Positions 16,570-24,946 are shown, counted from the stretch's first letter. The stretch is DNA of 64,000 bases from Phycisphaerae bacterium (GCA_014192545.1 BJHL01000001.1:827116-891115), one strand, 5' to 3'. Program-made: numbers and translations. Notes: generated from the sequence alone by a model not told the origin.

Positions 16570-16609
16570 AGTACCGAAGTACGGGAGTACCGGAGTACCG
16601 AAGTGGAGA
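16570..16609. repeat. Octamer tandem array, unit AGTACCG(A/G)
   Basis: Five 8-bp units: AGTACCGA, AGTACGGG, AGTACCGG, AGTACCGA and the diverged AGTGGAGA. The array starts 6 bp after the subtilase stop codon. A larger inverted counterpart lies at 16681-16768 on the far side of the terminator. Confidence 0.9.
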
Positions 16610-16627
16610 CAAACTGGGAGCCTTTTC

Positions 16628-16658
16628 GAGGTCGTGCGCGGGCACGGCCTCTTTTTTT
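16628..16658 (+). terminator. Rho-independent terminator of the subtilase gene
   Basis: A ten-pair stem GAGGTCGTGC / GCACGGCCTC (one T-G pair), loop GCGG, followed directly by seven T residues. Confidence 0.9.
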
Positions 16659-16680
16659 CGCATCTACTCGTGTTTTCGAC

Positions 16681-16768
16681 ACTCCCGTACTCCCGGCACT
16701 CCGGCACTCCGGCACTTCGATACTCCGGTACTTCGGTACTCCGGTACTCCGGTACTCCTCACTTCCCC
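16681..16768. repeat. Inverted octamer tandem array, unit (T/C)ACTCCGG
   Basis: About eleven 8-bp units such as CACTCCGG and TACTCCGG. They are the reverse complement of the AGTACCGR units at 16570-16609, so the two arrays could pair around the terminator hairpin to form a cruciform or long RNA stem. Confidence 0.9.
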
Positions 16769-16847
16769 TTTGCTTTCGCATCCACCGCGCACCTATAATC
16801 GAAACTGCTTGGCCAGGAATCTGGTGAATGCAGATCATTTCATACAC

Positions 16848-16920
16848 GGGGACGTAGCTCAGTTGGTAGAGCATCGGACTTTTAATCCGTGGGTCCTGGG
16901 TTCGAGTCCCAGCGTCCCCA
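16848..16920 (+). tRNA. tRNA-Lys (anticodon TTT)
   Basis: A 73-nt cloverleaf. Acceptor GGGGACG pairs with CGTCCCC, with discriminator A. The anticodon loop CTTTTAA gives TTT. The D arm has AGCTCAGTTGGTAGAGC and the T arm GGTTCGAGTCC. No encoded CCA. It lies 33 bp upstream of the helicase start. Confidence 0.97.
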
Positions 16921-16952
16921 TTCCGTGTTGATGAGGTGTCGAGGGAGCGACT

Positions 16953-19900
16953 GTGCCCAAGGTTCTGCACGCGAGTTGGTCGTCGGGTCGGTTGCACTTG
17001 TGGGCGGAGGATGCTCGGCAATACGCCGGGGCACCTGCGGCCATATCGGGCAAATCGGCGGGCTCGCACCCATTCGCGAGCGGCGATATTGGCTGGCTGG
17101 GCAAGTTGCCGGCACTGCGAGATGGGCAGCCTTCGCAAGTGCAGCTTCGCATTCCGTTTATGGGAGACTCTCCCGCGCCCAGCACGACGCTGGAGCGGCT
17201 GGCGGGCAGCGGCGGCGCGGGCGATGATGACGTTGATTACGAAGATCCTTCGCAGGGTGATGCGGGCGAAGCTGGCGAACCTGTTGAAGACGTCATCGCG
17301 GCGACACAAGTCGATGATGTGTCAGTAGCCGGTGAGGCGGCTCAGGCCGATACGGCTCTTGCGACGATTTCGCTGCGTGCGTGCATGATTGCCACGACGG
17401 CATTTGGAGCCGAGCAAGCGGGGGATGCGCTGCTCGCGATTGCGGATGCTCTCGAGAAACAGTCGCGCGGCGAAGATGTTGATAAGTCGCATGAGCGGAT
17501 TGCGATTGGCAGCGACTTGGAATATTGGATGCTCACGGCGAGGTTCGCGCAGCACGTGATTGCGCAGCAGCGGTTTGTGCCCATGCTGGTGCAGACGCTG
17601 ACGGGCGAACTCAAGGGCGGCTGGCGGCCTTGGCTGAGCGATGAAGCGATGGCCGGCAAGGCGACGCTGCTGATTAGCGCGATGCCAGCTGCTGCACGGT
17701 CGGTGGTTGATGCGCTTGAACATGATGCTTGGAGCATCACGGAAGATTTTCTCGCAGCGATTGTTGATGCGGCGTGTCGAGCTGCACTTGTGCGCGAGGA
17801 TTACGGCGCGACGATTGAAGGCAAAGACCCATTCACCGATGCACACGTGGCGTGGCTGAGTGGACTGGTGACGCTGGGCGATGCGATTCCTGGCTCGATC
17901 ATGATTCGCCAGGACCTTGCCAAGCGCGTGCGCGTGTGGATTGGCGGGTTGGAAGATCGCGGAGCAAGCAGCGCATGGCGGCTGGTGCTGCGATTGAGTG
18001 AGCCTGACACCAAGACGATGGCGCCGGATCAAGCTCCGGACCCGGGGCAGGAATCGTGGCTGTTGTCGTTTCACTTGCAGAGCGTTGACCAGCCCAACTT
18101 GGTGGTTGATGCCAGCGACGTGTGGATCATCAAGGGCGATAGCGCGACGATCATGGGTCGCCGGCTGGATATGCCGCAGGAGTTGCTCCTCAAGGAACTT
18201 GGTCGCGCGTCGCGGTTCTATAAGCGGCTGGAGGTTGCGCTTGATCAGAGCGAGCCGACGGACCTCAAGCTCAACACGCGGCACGCGTATGACTTCTTGC
18301 GCGAAGTGCGGCCCATTCTGATTGAGCAGGGCTTTGGCGTGGAGGCTCCGATTTGGTGGGACACGCCGACGGCAAGGCTGGGCGCCAAGCTGATGCTCGA
18401 AGCCGATGACGGCATCGATCCACGCACGGCGGCGGGCGGGCTTTCGAACGCGGCCAAGGCGCAGCTTGGGTTGGCGACGCTGGTGAATTACCGCTGGGAA
18501 ATCAGCGTGGGTGATACGACGCTGAGCCTGGAAGAGTTTGAATCACTCGCGGCGAAGAAGGTGCCGCTGGTGCGAGTGAATGGGCGATGGGTTGAGATTC
18601 GTCCTGAGGACGTGCATGCCGCGATCAAGTTCATTCGTGAGAATCCGGGCGGGCGCATTCGCCTGAGTGAAGCGATGCGTTTGGCATACGCGAGCGAACT
18701 GAAGACAACGGGCATTCCGGTTGTTGGGCTTGAAGCCAACGGCTGGCTGCAGGGCTTCATGAACAGCGAAGCGGCGACCAAGCAGCTTGAGATGTTGCCG
18801 CCGCCGAGAGATTTTCAGGGGACGCTGCGGCCTTATCAGGCGCGCGGCGTGAGTTGGATGATGTTCCAGGAGCGGCTGGGCTTTGGGATTTGTCTTGCGG
18901 ACGACATGGGTTTGGGCAAGACCGTGCAATTGCTCGCGCTGCTTGCGTATGAGCGCGAAGGTGCGGCTGAGGGCGCGGGCACGCCGGTTGTTGCGGGGCC
19001 TGTGGCGAGCATGGCGGACATGGCGCTGCCATCGTCATCATCATCATCGCAGGTTGCTGCGGACGCGAACGATGTGCCTGCGAGCAATGAGCCCAAGGTG
19101 ACGACGAATCTGTCGCACGGCGTGCCGCCCACGTTGCTGCTGGTGCCCATGAGCGTGGTTGGCAACTGGGTGCACGAAACCAAGCGGTTTTGCCCGCATT
19201 TGAAGGTGATGGTGCACCACGGCGCGGAGCGGCATCAGGGCGAAGCGTTCTTGGAGCATGCGGCTCAGGCCGACTTGATCATCACGACATATGCGCTGGC
19301 GCATCGCGATCGTGAACTGCTTGCGAAGGTGCGGTGGGGGCGCGTGGTGCTGGATGAAGCGCAGTACATCAAGAATCCGAGTAGCAAGCAGAGCCAGGCG
19401 GTGCGGTTGTTTGAGGCGGACCATCGCGTGGCGCTGACGGGTACGCCGGTTGAGAATCGATTGACGGAACTCTGGTCCATCATGGACTTCTTGAATCCTG
19501 GGTACTTGGGCAGTGCGGGCAGTTTCCGCACGCGGTTTGCGGTGCCGGTTGAGCGGTATCACGACAAGCACAAGGGCGAGCAGTTGCGCGGTCTTATCAG
19601 GCCGTTTGTGCTGCGGCGGCTCAAGAGTGATCCGACGGTGGTGAGCGACTTGCCCAGCAAGCTGGAGAGCAAGGAATTCAGCCACTTGACGGCGGAGCAA
19701 GCGACGTTGTACGAAACGTATGTGAAGCGCATGCTCAATGAAGTGGACAATGCGGAGGGCATGCAGCGGCGAGGCTTGGTGCTGAGTGCGCTTATCAAAC
19801 TCAAACAGGTTTGCAACCATCCGTCGCAGGTGCTCAAAGATTGGGACGAAACGGGTGGGCTTGCGGGCAATCAAGGCACGCTTGATCCCACGCGCAGCGG

Positions 19901-20444
19901 CAAGTGCATCCGCCTGCTTGAAATGCTGGATGAAGTGCTGGCCGAGGGCGATCAGTGCCTGATTTTCACGCAGTTCCGCACCATGGGCCGGATGCTTGAG
20001 GTGATGATCCGTCAGCAGTTTGAGCGAGAAGTGCTGTTCATTCACGGCGGCGTGACGCAAGCCAAGCGGCAGATGATGATCGAGCAGTTTCAAAAAGGTG
20101 GCGGCAAATATCCGGTACTGCTGCTGAGCTTGCGCGCGGGCGGCGTGGGTCTCAACCTTACTGCGGCGACGCACGTCTTCCACTTTGACCGCTGGTGGAA
20201 CCCGGCGGTTGAGAATCAAGCGACGGACCGTGCATATCGCATTGGCCAGACGCGCACGGTGCAGGTGCACAAGTTTGTCGTGCGCGGCACGCTGGAAGAA
20301 CGCATTGACCAGATGATTGAAAGCAAGAGCGAACTTGCGGAGAACATCATCGGCCAGGGTGAAGCGTGGCTGAGTGAACTGAGCACTGAGCAACTGCGCG
20401 ACATCTTGACGCTGCGCAATGATGCGATTGATGATATTGGGTGA
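16953..20444 (+). CDS. SNF2-family DEAD/DEAH-like helicase with SNF2-associated N-terminal domain
   Basis: 1163 residues from GTG 16953, preceded by GAGGGAG. Residues about 1-480 hold a variable region and a bacterial SNF2-associated domain (TARLGAKLMLEADD and LGLATLVNYRWEISVG are typical). The SNF2 ATPase follows: motif I DDMGLGKT (Asp650-Thr657), motif II DEAQ (801-804), motif III LTGTPVENR, and the C-terminal helicase half with HGGVTQAKRQMMIEQF, SLRAGGVGLNLTAA and motif VI ATDRAYRIGQTR. Such Swi2/Snf2 translocases move on double-stranded DNA and remodel nucleoprotein; in bacteria they resemble HepA/RapA relatives. A Ser/Ala/Pro-rich insert of about 60 residues separates motif I from motif Ia. 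Confidence 0.92.
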   Translation: MPKVLHASWSSGRLHLWAEDARQYAGAPAAISGKSAGSHPFASGDIGWLGKLPALRDGQPSQVQLRIPFMGDSPAPSTTLERLAGSGGAGDDDVDYEDPSQGDAGEAGEPVEDVIAATQVDDVSVAGEAAQADTALATISLRACMIATTAFGAEQAGDALLAIADALEKQSRGEDVDKSHERIAIGSDLEYWMLTARFAQHVIAQQRFVPMLVQTLTGELKGGWRPWLSDEAMAGKATLLISAMPAAARSVVDALEHDAWSITEDFLAAIVDAACRAALVREDYGATIEGKDPFTDAHVAWLSGLVTLGDAIPGSIMIRQDLAKRVRVWIGGLEDRGASSAWRLVLRLSEPDTKTMAPDQAPDPGQESWLLSFHLQSVDQPNLVVDASDVWIIKGDSATIMGRRLDMPQELLLKELGRASRFYKRLEVALDQSEPTDLKLNTRHAYDFLREVRPILIEQGFGVEAPIWWDTPTARLGAKLMLEADDGIDPRTAAGGLSNAAKAQLGLATLVNYRWEISVGDTTLSLEEFESLAAKKVPLVRVNGRWVEIRPEDVHAAIKFIRENPGGRIRLSEAMRLAYASELKTTGIPVVGLEANGWLQGFMNSEAATKQLEMLPPPRDFQGTLRPYQARGVSWMMFQERLGFGICLADDMGLGKTVQLLALLAYEREGAAEGAGTPVVAGPVASMADMALPSSSSSSQVAADANDVPASNEPKVTTNLSHGVPPTLLLVPMSVVGNWVHETKRFCPHLKVMVHHGAERHQGEAFLEHAAQADLIITTYALAHRDRELLAKVRWGRVVLDEAQYIKNPSSKQSQAVRLFEADHRVALTGTPVENRLTELWSIMDFLNPGYLGSAGSFRTRFAVPVERYHDKHKGEQLRGLIRPFVLRRLKSDPTVVSDLPSKLESKEFSHLTAEQATLYETYVKRMLNEVDNAEGMQRRGLVLSALIKLKQVCNHPSQVLKDWDETGGLAGNQGTLDPTRSGKCIRLLEMLDEVLAEGDQCLIFTQFRTMGRMLEVMIRQQFEREVLFIHGGVTQAKRQMMIEQFQKGGGKYPVLLLSLRAGGVGLNLTAATHVFHFDRWWNPAVENQATDRAYRIGQTRTVQVHKFVVRGTLEERIDQMIESKSELAENIIGQGEAWLSELSTEQLRDILTLRNDAIDDIG

Positions 20445-20452
20445 GGGAAGGA

Positions 20453-20512
20453 ATAGGGACTAGGCACTAGGGACTAGGGACTAGGGACTAGGGACTAGGC
20501 ATTGGGCACTAG
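20453..20512. repeat. Heptamer tandem array, unit GGACTAG
   Basis: Units GGACTAG, GCACTAG, then four GGACTAG and a diverged end. It is the same unit family as at 9221-9318. It lies in the convergent gap, and its last CTAG supplies the stop codon (minus strand TAG) of the glycosyltransferase gene. CTAG is usually a scarce tetramer in bacterial DNA. Confidence 0.9.
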
Positions 20513-21735
20513 CGGCCGGCGGCGACTTGTTCGTGTACGCTCCAGTAGTGGTCGAAGCTTTTCGCAATCGAAAAGTCTTGCAGGAATGTGTGGGCGGCGG
20601 TGCCCATGGCTTTGCGCTTGGGGTGGTCGGTGCCCAGTGAGATGATCGCGTCGGTCCAGGCTTGCGGGTTGCGAGCTGGCAGCACCAAGCCGGTTTGGTT
20701 GTGACGCGTGACTTCTTTGGGGCCGCCTTGGTCGCTGACGAGGACGGGCAAGGCGCTTGCTTGGCTTTCCATGACGACTTGGCCCAGCGTGTCGGTGGCG
20801 CTGGGAAAGACAAACGCGTCGGCACTGGCGTAGAGCGTCGCGAGTTCGCGGTCATAGCGAAAGCCCAGGAAGTGCGTGTTGGTGCCTTGCAATTTTGCTT
20901 CCATTTCGGCACGAAATGGGCCATCGCCGATGATGATGAGTTCAGCGGTGATGTTGCGAGCGTGCAACGCGGCGTGGGCCGCAGGCCAGATGTCGGCAAG
21001 CAGCGGGAGATTTTTCTCGACGCTGACGCGGCCGCAGTAGACGAAGCGGACGGCGTGCGGCGCGCAGCCAAGACGCGGGTAGATGGTGTCGTCGCGATAT
21101 CGCGGGTGGAATTCGTCGATGCGAATGCCGGGCTTGAGCGTCACGAGGTTGTTTGGATTGATGCCGAGCGTGGTGAGGCGCTGGGCGTAGTCGTCGCTGC
21201 GAGTGAAGATGCGGGCGAAGGGTTTGTAGAACCACTTCATGAAGCTGCTGCAGCCGATGGTCATGCTGTCGTTGAGGAAAAGTTTTTCGATGTAGGCGGG
21301 GAAGTCGGTGTGATAGACGCCTGCCATGGGCACGCCCAGGCGCCAAGCGATCCAGCGACCAATAAGGCCCACGCTGCCGGGCGTGGAGATGTGGACGACG
21401 GTGGGTTTGAGTGCGGCGGCGGCGCGATACATCGCGAGCGCGGGCGGCAGCGCGAGTTCGAGATTTTCGTATTTAGGCATCTTGGTCGCGAAGATCGGCG
21501 CGACGTTGATGATGTTGCGTTGCTTGGGAATCGCGAAGTTGGTGCTGGTGATGACGGTGAAGTCGCGATTGGTGGTAAGCGCGAGATCTGCGGAATTGCG
21601 AATGAAGCGAGAGACGCCGTTCACGTCGCCCAGCGTGTCGGTGAAGAGCACGACGCGCGTTGCCACGCGCGATGGTGGGGGCGTTGCGGTGCGTTTGCGT
21701 TGTTTGGGACGAGATTTGAAGCCGGTTGGTGGCAT
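20509..21735 (-). CDS. Glycosyltransferase family 4, GT-B fold
   Basis: 408 residues from the ATG at 21735; the frame stays open further upstream, but that part is antisense to the AhpD-like gene and is not coding. A basic N-terminal tail of about 25 residues is followed by a Rossmann start (VVLFTDTLGDVNGVSRFI). The acceptor-side motif STPGSVGLIGRWIAWRLG and GVYHTDFPAYIEKLF are typical of the alpha-mannosyl/glucosyl-diacylglycerol (SQD2/MgtA-like) branch. The C-terminal donor domain has IIGDGPFRAEME and the E-x7-E element in FVFPSATDTLGQVVMESQAS. It probably makes a glycolipid or envelope glycan at the membrane; donor and acceptor are unknown. No operon partners. Confidence 0.85.
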   Translation of the reverse strand: MPPTGFKSRPKQRKRTATPPPSRVATRVVLFTDTLGDVNGVSRFIRNSADLALTTNRDFTVITSTNFAIPKQRNIINVAPIFATKMPKYENLELALPPALAMYRAAAALKPTVVHISTPGSVGLIGRWIAWRLGVPMAGVYHTDFPAYIEKLFLNDSMTIGCSSFMKWFYKPFARIFTRSDDYAQRLTTLGINPNNLVTLKPGIRIDEFHPRYRDDTIYPRLGCAPHAVRFVYCGRVSVEKNLPLLADIWPAAHAALHARNITAELIIIGDGPFRAEMEAKLQGTNTHFLGFRYDRELATLYASADAFVFPSATDTLGQVVMESQASALPVLVSDQGGPKEVTRHNQTGLVLPARNPQAWTDAIISLGTDHPKRKAMGTAAHTFLQDFSIAKSFDHYWSVHEQVAAGR

Positions 21736-21891
21736 GATGGAGGAGTGGGGGATTCGTTTGCAAATTGACTGGTGCAGGATAACGGCCAATGAAGTTGTTG
21801 TGGAGGCGGGCCACGGTTGTAACCAAGTCTTCGCGCAAGGCTCTAAGAGTGGTAGACAACTTGGTAGACACTTTTCTGAAAGGCAACCCGC

Positions 21892-22422
21892 ATGGCACGC
21901 ATCACTCCTGTTGATCCCGCAACCGTCACTGGCAAGAGCAAGGAACTTTTGGATGGGCCGCTGGCTGGGAAGCATTTCAATATCTTCCGCAGCATGGCGC
22001 AGAGTCCGGCGGCGCTGCAGGCGTATTTGGGCTTGTCGGGAGCTGTCGCGAGCGGCGGGCTGAACGCCAAGGAGCGCGAGGTCATTCAACTGGCGGTGGG
22101 TGAAGCGAACAACTGCGGCTACTGCGTGGCGGCACACACGGCGATCGGTAAGGGTGCGGGTTTGACTGAGCCGCAAACGGTCGAAGCACGCCGCGGCACG
22201 ATGGCGGACGCGAAGATGAACGCCCTGGCAAAATTTTCTTTGGCCATCCACGAGAAACGGGGATTCGTGAGTGACGCTGACGTTGCTGCTTTCAAGACAG
22301 CAGGTTACGGTGAGGCCCACATCGCGGAAGTGGTCGCAAATTACGCCCTGGCGGTGTACACCAACTACTTTAATCATGTGAATTTGACCGCCGTTGATTT
22401 TCCTGCGGCATCAAAGATTTGA
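21892..22422 (+). CDS. Carboxymuconolactone decarboxylase / AhpD-like peroxidase-family protein
   Basis: 176 residues. The all-helical CMD fold is recognised by the redox-type motif CGYCVAAH (Cys75, Cys78, His82) within EREVIQLAVGEANNCGYC, the pattern of AhpD-like proteins that use the CxxC pair to reduce peroxides or act as adaptors for peroxiredoxin recycling. The N-terminus has no signal peptide. The gene is monocistronic, divergent from the glycosyltransferase, and followed by two hairpins, the second a strong terminator. The physiological substrate cannot be told from sequence. Confidence 0.85.
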   Translation: MARITPVDPATVTGKSKELLDGPLAGKHFNIFRSMAQSPAALQAYLGLSGAVASGGLNAKEREVIQLAVGEANNCGYCVAAHTAIGKGAGLTEPQTVEARRGTMADAKMNALAKFSLAIHEKRGFVSDADVAAFKTAGYGEAHIAEVVANYALAVYTNYFNHVNLTAVDFPAASKI

Positions 22423-22478
22423 CTCCGTGCATCCGATCGACTAGAGTTCTACGAAGAATCCTCATCAGCCCCCCCCTC

Positions 22479-22503
22479 GGGCCGAGTCACCCCTACTCGG
22501 CCC
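22479..22503 (+). terminator. Hairpin upstream of the main terminator
   Basis: Stem GGGCCGAGT / ACTCGGCCC with a 7-base loop and no T run. It sits 2 bp before the next hairpin, so the two form a tandem terminator structure. Confidence 0.6.
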
Positions 22504-22505
22504 CC

Positions 22506-22541
22506 GCAACGCCCCGCCCCCCCGGGGCGTTGCCCTTTTTT
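22506..22541 (+). terminator. Rho-independent terminator of the AhpD-like gene
   Basis: A perfect 10-bp stem GCAACGCCCC / GGGGCGTTGC with a C-rich loop, followed after CC by six T residues. Confidence 0.92.
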
Positions 22542-22833
22542 GGTGCGAGCAATTGGCTTTCCACTTGCGCGATTGCATTTTCCAAGGTAATGCACGGGAC
22601 TGCATGAAAACAACATTATTTCAGGGCTTTGTACGTGGCCGAGGTGCGGGATAAGTTGCGAAACCTTGGTTTTAGGGCTTGCGTTTTCTGACAGTTTCCG
22701 TTACATTCCTTCCATCCGGATGGGTCAACGCGTGATGGAAGCGTGCCTTTGCGACAGCGGCCGCCGCTGGTTGTGCCACCATGATTTGTGTCACACCTAT
22801 CGCGATGCCGGATTCGAGCAACTCGCCCCTCTC

Positions 22834-22869
22834 AGCCCTGTGGGCCAACGTGGCCCCGGGGCTTTTTTT
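22834..22869 (+). terminator. Rho-independent terminator upstream of coaD
   Basis: An outer stem AGCCC / GGGCT and an inner stem GGGCCA / TGGCCC, followed by seven T residues. It ends the candidate small RNA or attenuates coaD. Confidence 0.85.
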
Positions 22870-22923
22870 CTGCGCGTTGCGAGCGGGCTCAAGCAAGTTG
22901 TATCCAAGCTGTATCATGGTGCC

Positions 22924-23475
22924 ATGCGACACATCGCGGTTTATCCCGGTTCGTTTGATCCCATCACCTTTGGGCATTTGGATGTGATTGGGCGCGGGCG
23001 GAAGTTGTTTGATGAGTTGGTGGTGGCGGTGGGACGCAACCCGGGGAAGGATGCGTTGTTTTCGGCGGATGAACGCGTGGAGATGACGCGCGCGCTGGTG
23101 GCGGAGATGATGGCGAAGGACACCAAGGGTGCGCCGGTGCGGGTGGAGAGCTATGAGGGATTGACGGTGGATTTTGCGCGCGAGATTGGTGCGTCGATAT
23201 TGCTGCGAGGCGTGCGGAACTTGAGTGACTTGCAATATGAGGTGCAGCAAGCGGTGACCAATCGCGAAGTGGCGGGACTGGAGACGGCGTTTGTCGTCGC
23301 GGGGCAGACGTTCGCGTATACCAGCAGCAGCCTGATTCGGCAGATTGCGGCGATGGGTGATGATTTGGGTGTGCTGTCGAATATGTGTCCGCCCATGGTG
23401 GTGGAGAAGATGCGCGAGAAGAAGGCGCAGCGGCATCCGGCGCTGGAGCGGTTGCGGCATCCGCGGGAGGAGTGA
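22924..23475 (+). CDS. coaD: Phosphopantetheine adenylyltransferase
   Basis: 183 residues from ATG 22924 (MRHIAVYPGSFDP); typical CoaD is about 160, and the excess is a charged C-terminal tail (MREKKAQRHPALERLRHPREE). The nucleotidyltransferase signature GSFDPITFGHLDVI carries the (T/H)xGH motif. SILLRGVRNLSDLQYEVQQA and YTSSSLIRQIA (the ISSTxxR equivalent) are both present. It adenylates 4'-phosphopantetheine with ATP to give dephospho-CoA, the penultimate step of CoA synthesis. A terminator 55 bp upstream may attenuate it. It is convergent with the von Willebrand A gene, with a large repeat-derived hairpin between them. Confidence 0.95.
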   Translation: MRHIAVYPGSFDPITFGHLDVIGRGRKLFDELVVAVGRNPGKDALFSADERVEMTRALVAEMMAKDTKGAPVRVESYEGLTVDFAREIGASILLRGVRNLSDLQYEVQQAVTNREVAGLETAFVVAGQTFAYTSSSLIRQIAAMGDDLGVLSNMCPPMVVEKMREKKAQRHPALERLRHPREE

Positions 23476-23486
23476 GGGGAGGAAGA

Positions 23487-23570
23487 GCGAGGGAGCGAGG
23501 AAGCGAGGGAGCGAAGAAGGGGCGAAGCGAACGAGCGAACGAGGGGGGTGGTGCTCGTTCGCTCGTTTGC
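23487..23570. repeat. Octamer tandem array ending in a 17-bp hairpin
   Basis: Units GCGAGGGA, GCGAGGAA, GCGAGGGA, GCGAAGAA, GGGGCGAA, GCGAACGA, GCGAACGA. The last units (23527-23543) pair with CTCGTTCGCTCGTTTGC (23554-23570) over 17 bp including one G-T. It starts 12 bp after the coaD stop codon in a convergent gap and may serve as a bidirectional terminator. Confidence 0.85.
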
Positions 23571-23594
23571 GTCAGGATGTCTTGGGATTGGGGG

Positions 23595-24752
23595 TTACTC
23601 GAAGGTGAAGCCTTCTTCGGTGGCTTGCTGCGTGATCATTTTCACCAGAGCGTCGCCGAGCGTGTTCGCTTTGTCGTTGGGTTGCTGCTTGGCGATGAAT
23701 GCCTCGCGCTGTTTGGTGAGTTCTTGCACGCGGAGGTTGATGGCGCTGCGGCGGGTTTGCAGTTGCGTGATTTTCTCTTGCAGCTCGGCGAGTGACAGGC
23801 CTTGCAGGTCGGCAGGCAAGTCTGCTTTTTTGACGTCTTCAAGTTTCACCTTCTTGTCGGTCACGGCTTGCACCAGGTCCCAGTCGGAAGCGTCGTAGAC
23901 GGCGGAGTTTTTGCTGACGGAACGTTCGAGTGCTGCTGCTGGCGCCGCGCTGCGAGCGGCAGTGTCCATGCGTTCTTGGCGAACTTGCGAATCCTTGCCC
24001 TTTTGGCCGAAGGCGAGATAGGTCGTGTTGACTTCGCTGCCCAGCGAAGAAATTTCATTGTCGTAGGGTGTTTCGATGTGACGCACTTCGGCGGATTGAT
24101 CGATCACGTTGTACTTGCCGCGGCCCAGTGTTGCTCCGTCGAGCCACTTGCCGTGGACGCCTTCTTGATAGGTGCCGCAGAAGATGGTGTTGATGCGGAC
24201 GCCCTTGCGAACGGCGTCGGCGATTTCTTCGCTATACGCGGCTTGGTCAAAGGGCTCGTTGCCGGCGATGAAGATGAAGCTGGCGTCGGCTTCAGATTTG
24301 TTCCAGGCAAGATCGCGCAGAGCGGCACCGATGGCGGGGCCGCAGAGTTCGGTGCCGCCGTTGGTTTGCAGGCCGAAGAGTTTTTCGCTGAGGACATCGA
24401 GGTCGGAGGTGAAGCCGCAGACTTGCTGAATCCATTTGCCGTCAGCGTCGAGTTTGTCGTTGCCGTATTGGTAGAGGGCGATTTGGAGGCGGGGCTTTTG
24501 GCCGGCTTTGCAGCTTTGGTTGAAGCGGTTGACGATGTTCCAGAGCTGGGCTTTGGCTTGGCCGATAAGGCCGTCCATGCTGTTGCTGGTGTCGAGCAGC
24601 AGCGCGATGCGGACGACGGGCTGGGGCTGAGTGACGGAGGTGCCTTGCGGGTCGATGGCGGGCGGGCAGGCGTGGGCGGCGGGGAGGCTGCACGCGAGGC
24701 CAGCGACCAGCGTGAATGAACAAACGAGCGAACGGGTGAGAGCGGTGAACAT
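23595..24752 (-). CDS. Secreted von Willebrand factor A domain protein
   Basis: 385 residues from ATG 24752, preceded by a good AAGGAG box. There is a Sec signal peptide (MFTALTRSLVCSFTLVAG... cut near AAHA). The vWA domain begins at RIALLLDTSNSMDG with the MIDAS DxSxS (Asp54, Ser56, Ser58) and continues through TNGGTELCGPAIGAAL, which supplies the MIDAS Thr, and FIFIAGNEPFDQ. The domain spans about 45-230. The last 110 residues are helical and charged (LEDVKKADLPADLQGLSLAE), possibly a coiled coil. Likely a periplasmic metal-dependent protein-binding protein; partner unknown. The gene stands alone. Confidence 0.85.
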   Translation of the reverse strand: MFTALTRSLVCSFTLVAGLACSLPAAHACPPAIDPQGTSVTQPQPVVRIALLLDTSNSMDGLIGQAKAQLWNIVNRFNQSCKAGQKPRLQIALYQYGNDKLDADGKWIQQVCGFTSDLDVLSEKLFGLQTNGGTELCGPAIGAALRDLAWNKSEADASFIFIAGNEPFDQAAYSEEIADAVRKGVRINTIFCGTYQEGVHGKWLDGATLGRGKYNVIDQSAEVRHIETPYDNEISSLGSEVNTTYLAFGQKGKDSQVRQERMDTAARSAAPAAALERSVSKNSAVYDASDWDLVQAVTDKKVKLEDVKKADLPADLQGLSLAELQEKITQLQTRRSAINLRVQELTKQREAFIAKQQPNDKANTLGDALVKMITQQATEEGFTFE

Positions 24753-24908
24753 GGGGCACTCCTTGGCGAGACATGAGACTGCACGGGCTGCACGCACACG
24801 CGTGGTTGCAGAGAGTGATACTGCCGACGGAGGGTTTAGGTCCGTCACGGGTTGGTAACGGGGTTCGCGGTTTGCGGCGATTTGCGGAGGCGGGAGCAAC
24901 AGATTGGC

Positions 24909-24946
24909 GATCCGGACATTCGCAAAGCCTCAGGTCCGGCGTCGGG
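24909..24946 (+). repeat. 38-bp palindromic repeat, intergenic copy
   Basis: It begins GATCCGGACATTCGCAAAGC and ends GGTCCGGCGTCGGG, with the CCGGAC/GTCCGG stem. It is 34/38 identical to the copy inside waaA. It lies in the divergent gap between the vWA gene and the alkaline phosphatase gene, which shows nothing else I can name. Confidence 0.8.

Larger units (their letters stand above)
22423..22923 (+). other. Non-coding region with two terminators and a candidate small RNA
   Basis: No supported coding sequence in 501 bp. The first 120 bp hold the hairpin and terminator of the AhpD-like gene. After about 22660 there is a TTGCGT-16 bp-TTACAT promoter-like pair (near 22680-22707). An 8-bp stem follows (22709-22716 / 22734-22741), then a GC-rich CAGC/GCTG hairpin (22755-22769), and finally a strong Rho-independent terminator at 22834-22869, still 54 bp short of coaD. 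This layout fits either an independent small RNA or a coaD leader with an attenuator. Confidence 0.4.

Noticed and set aside
16570..16768. CRISPR array
   Set aside because: The repeats have an 8-bp period with no spacers, no cas genes lie nearby, and the two halves are inverted relative to each other.
18030..18060. A third copy of the 38-bp palindromic repeat inside the helicase gene
   Set aside because: It shares only CCGGAC-like pieces (GCTCCGGACCCGG) and lacks the rest of the element, so it is not counted.
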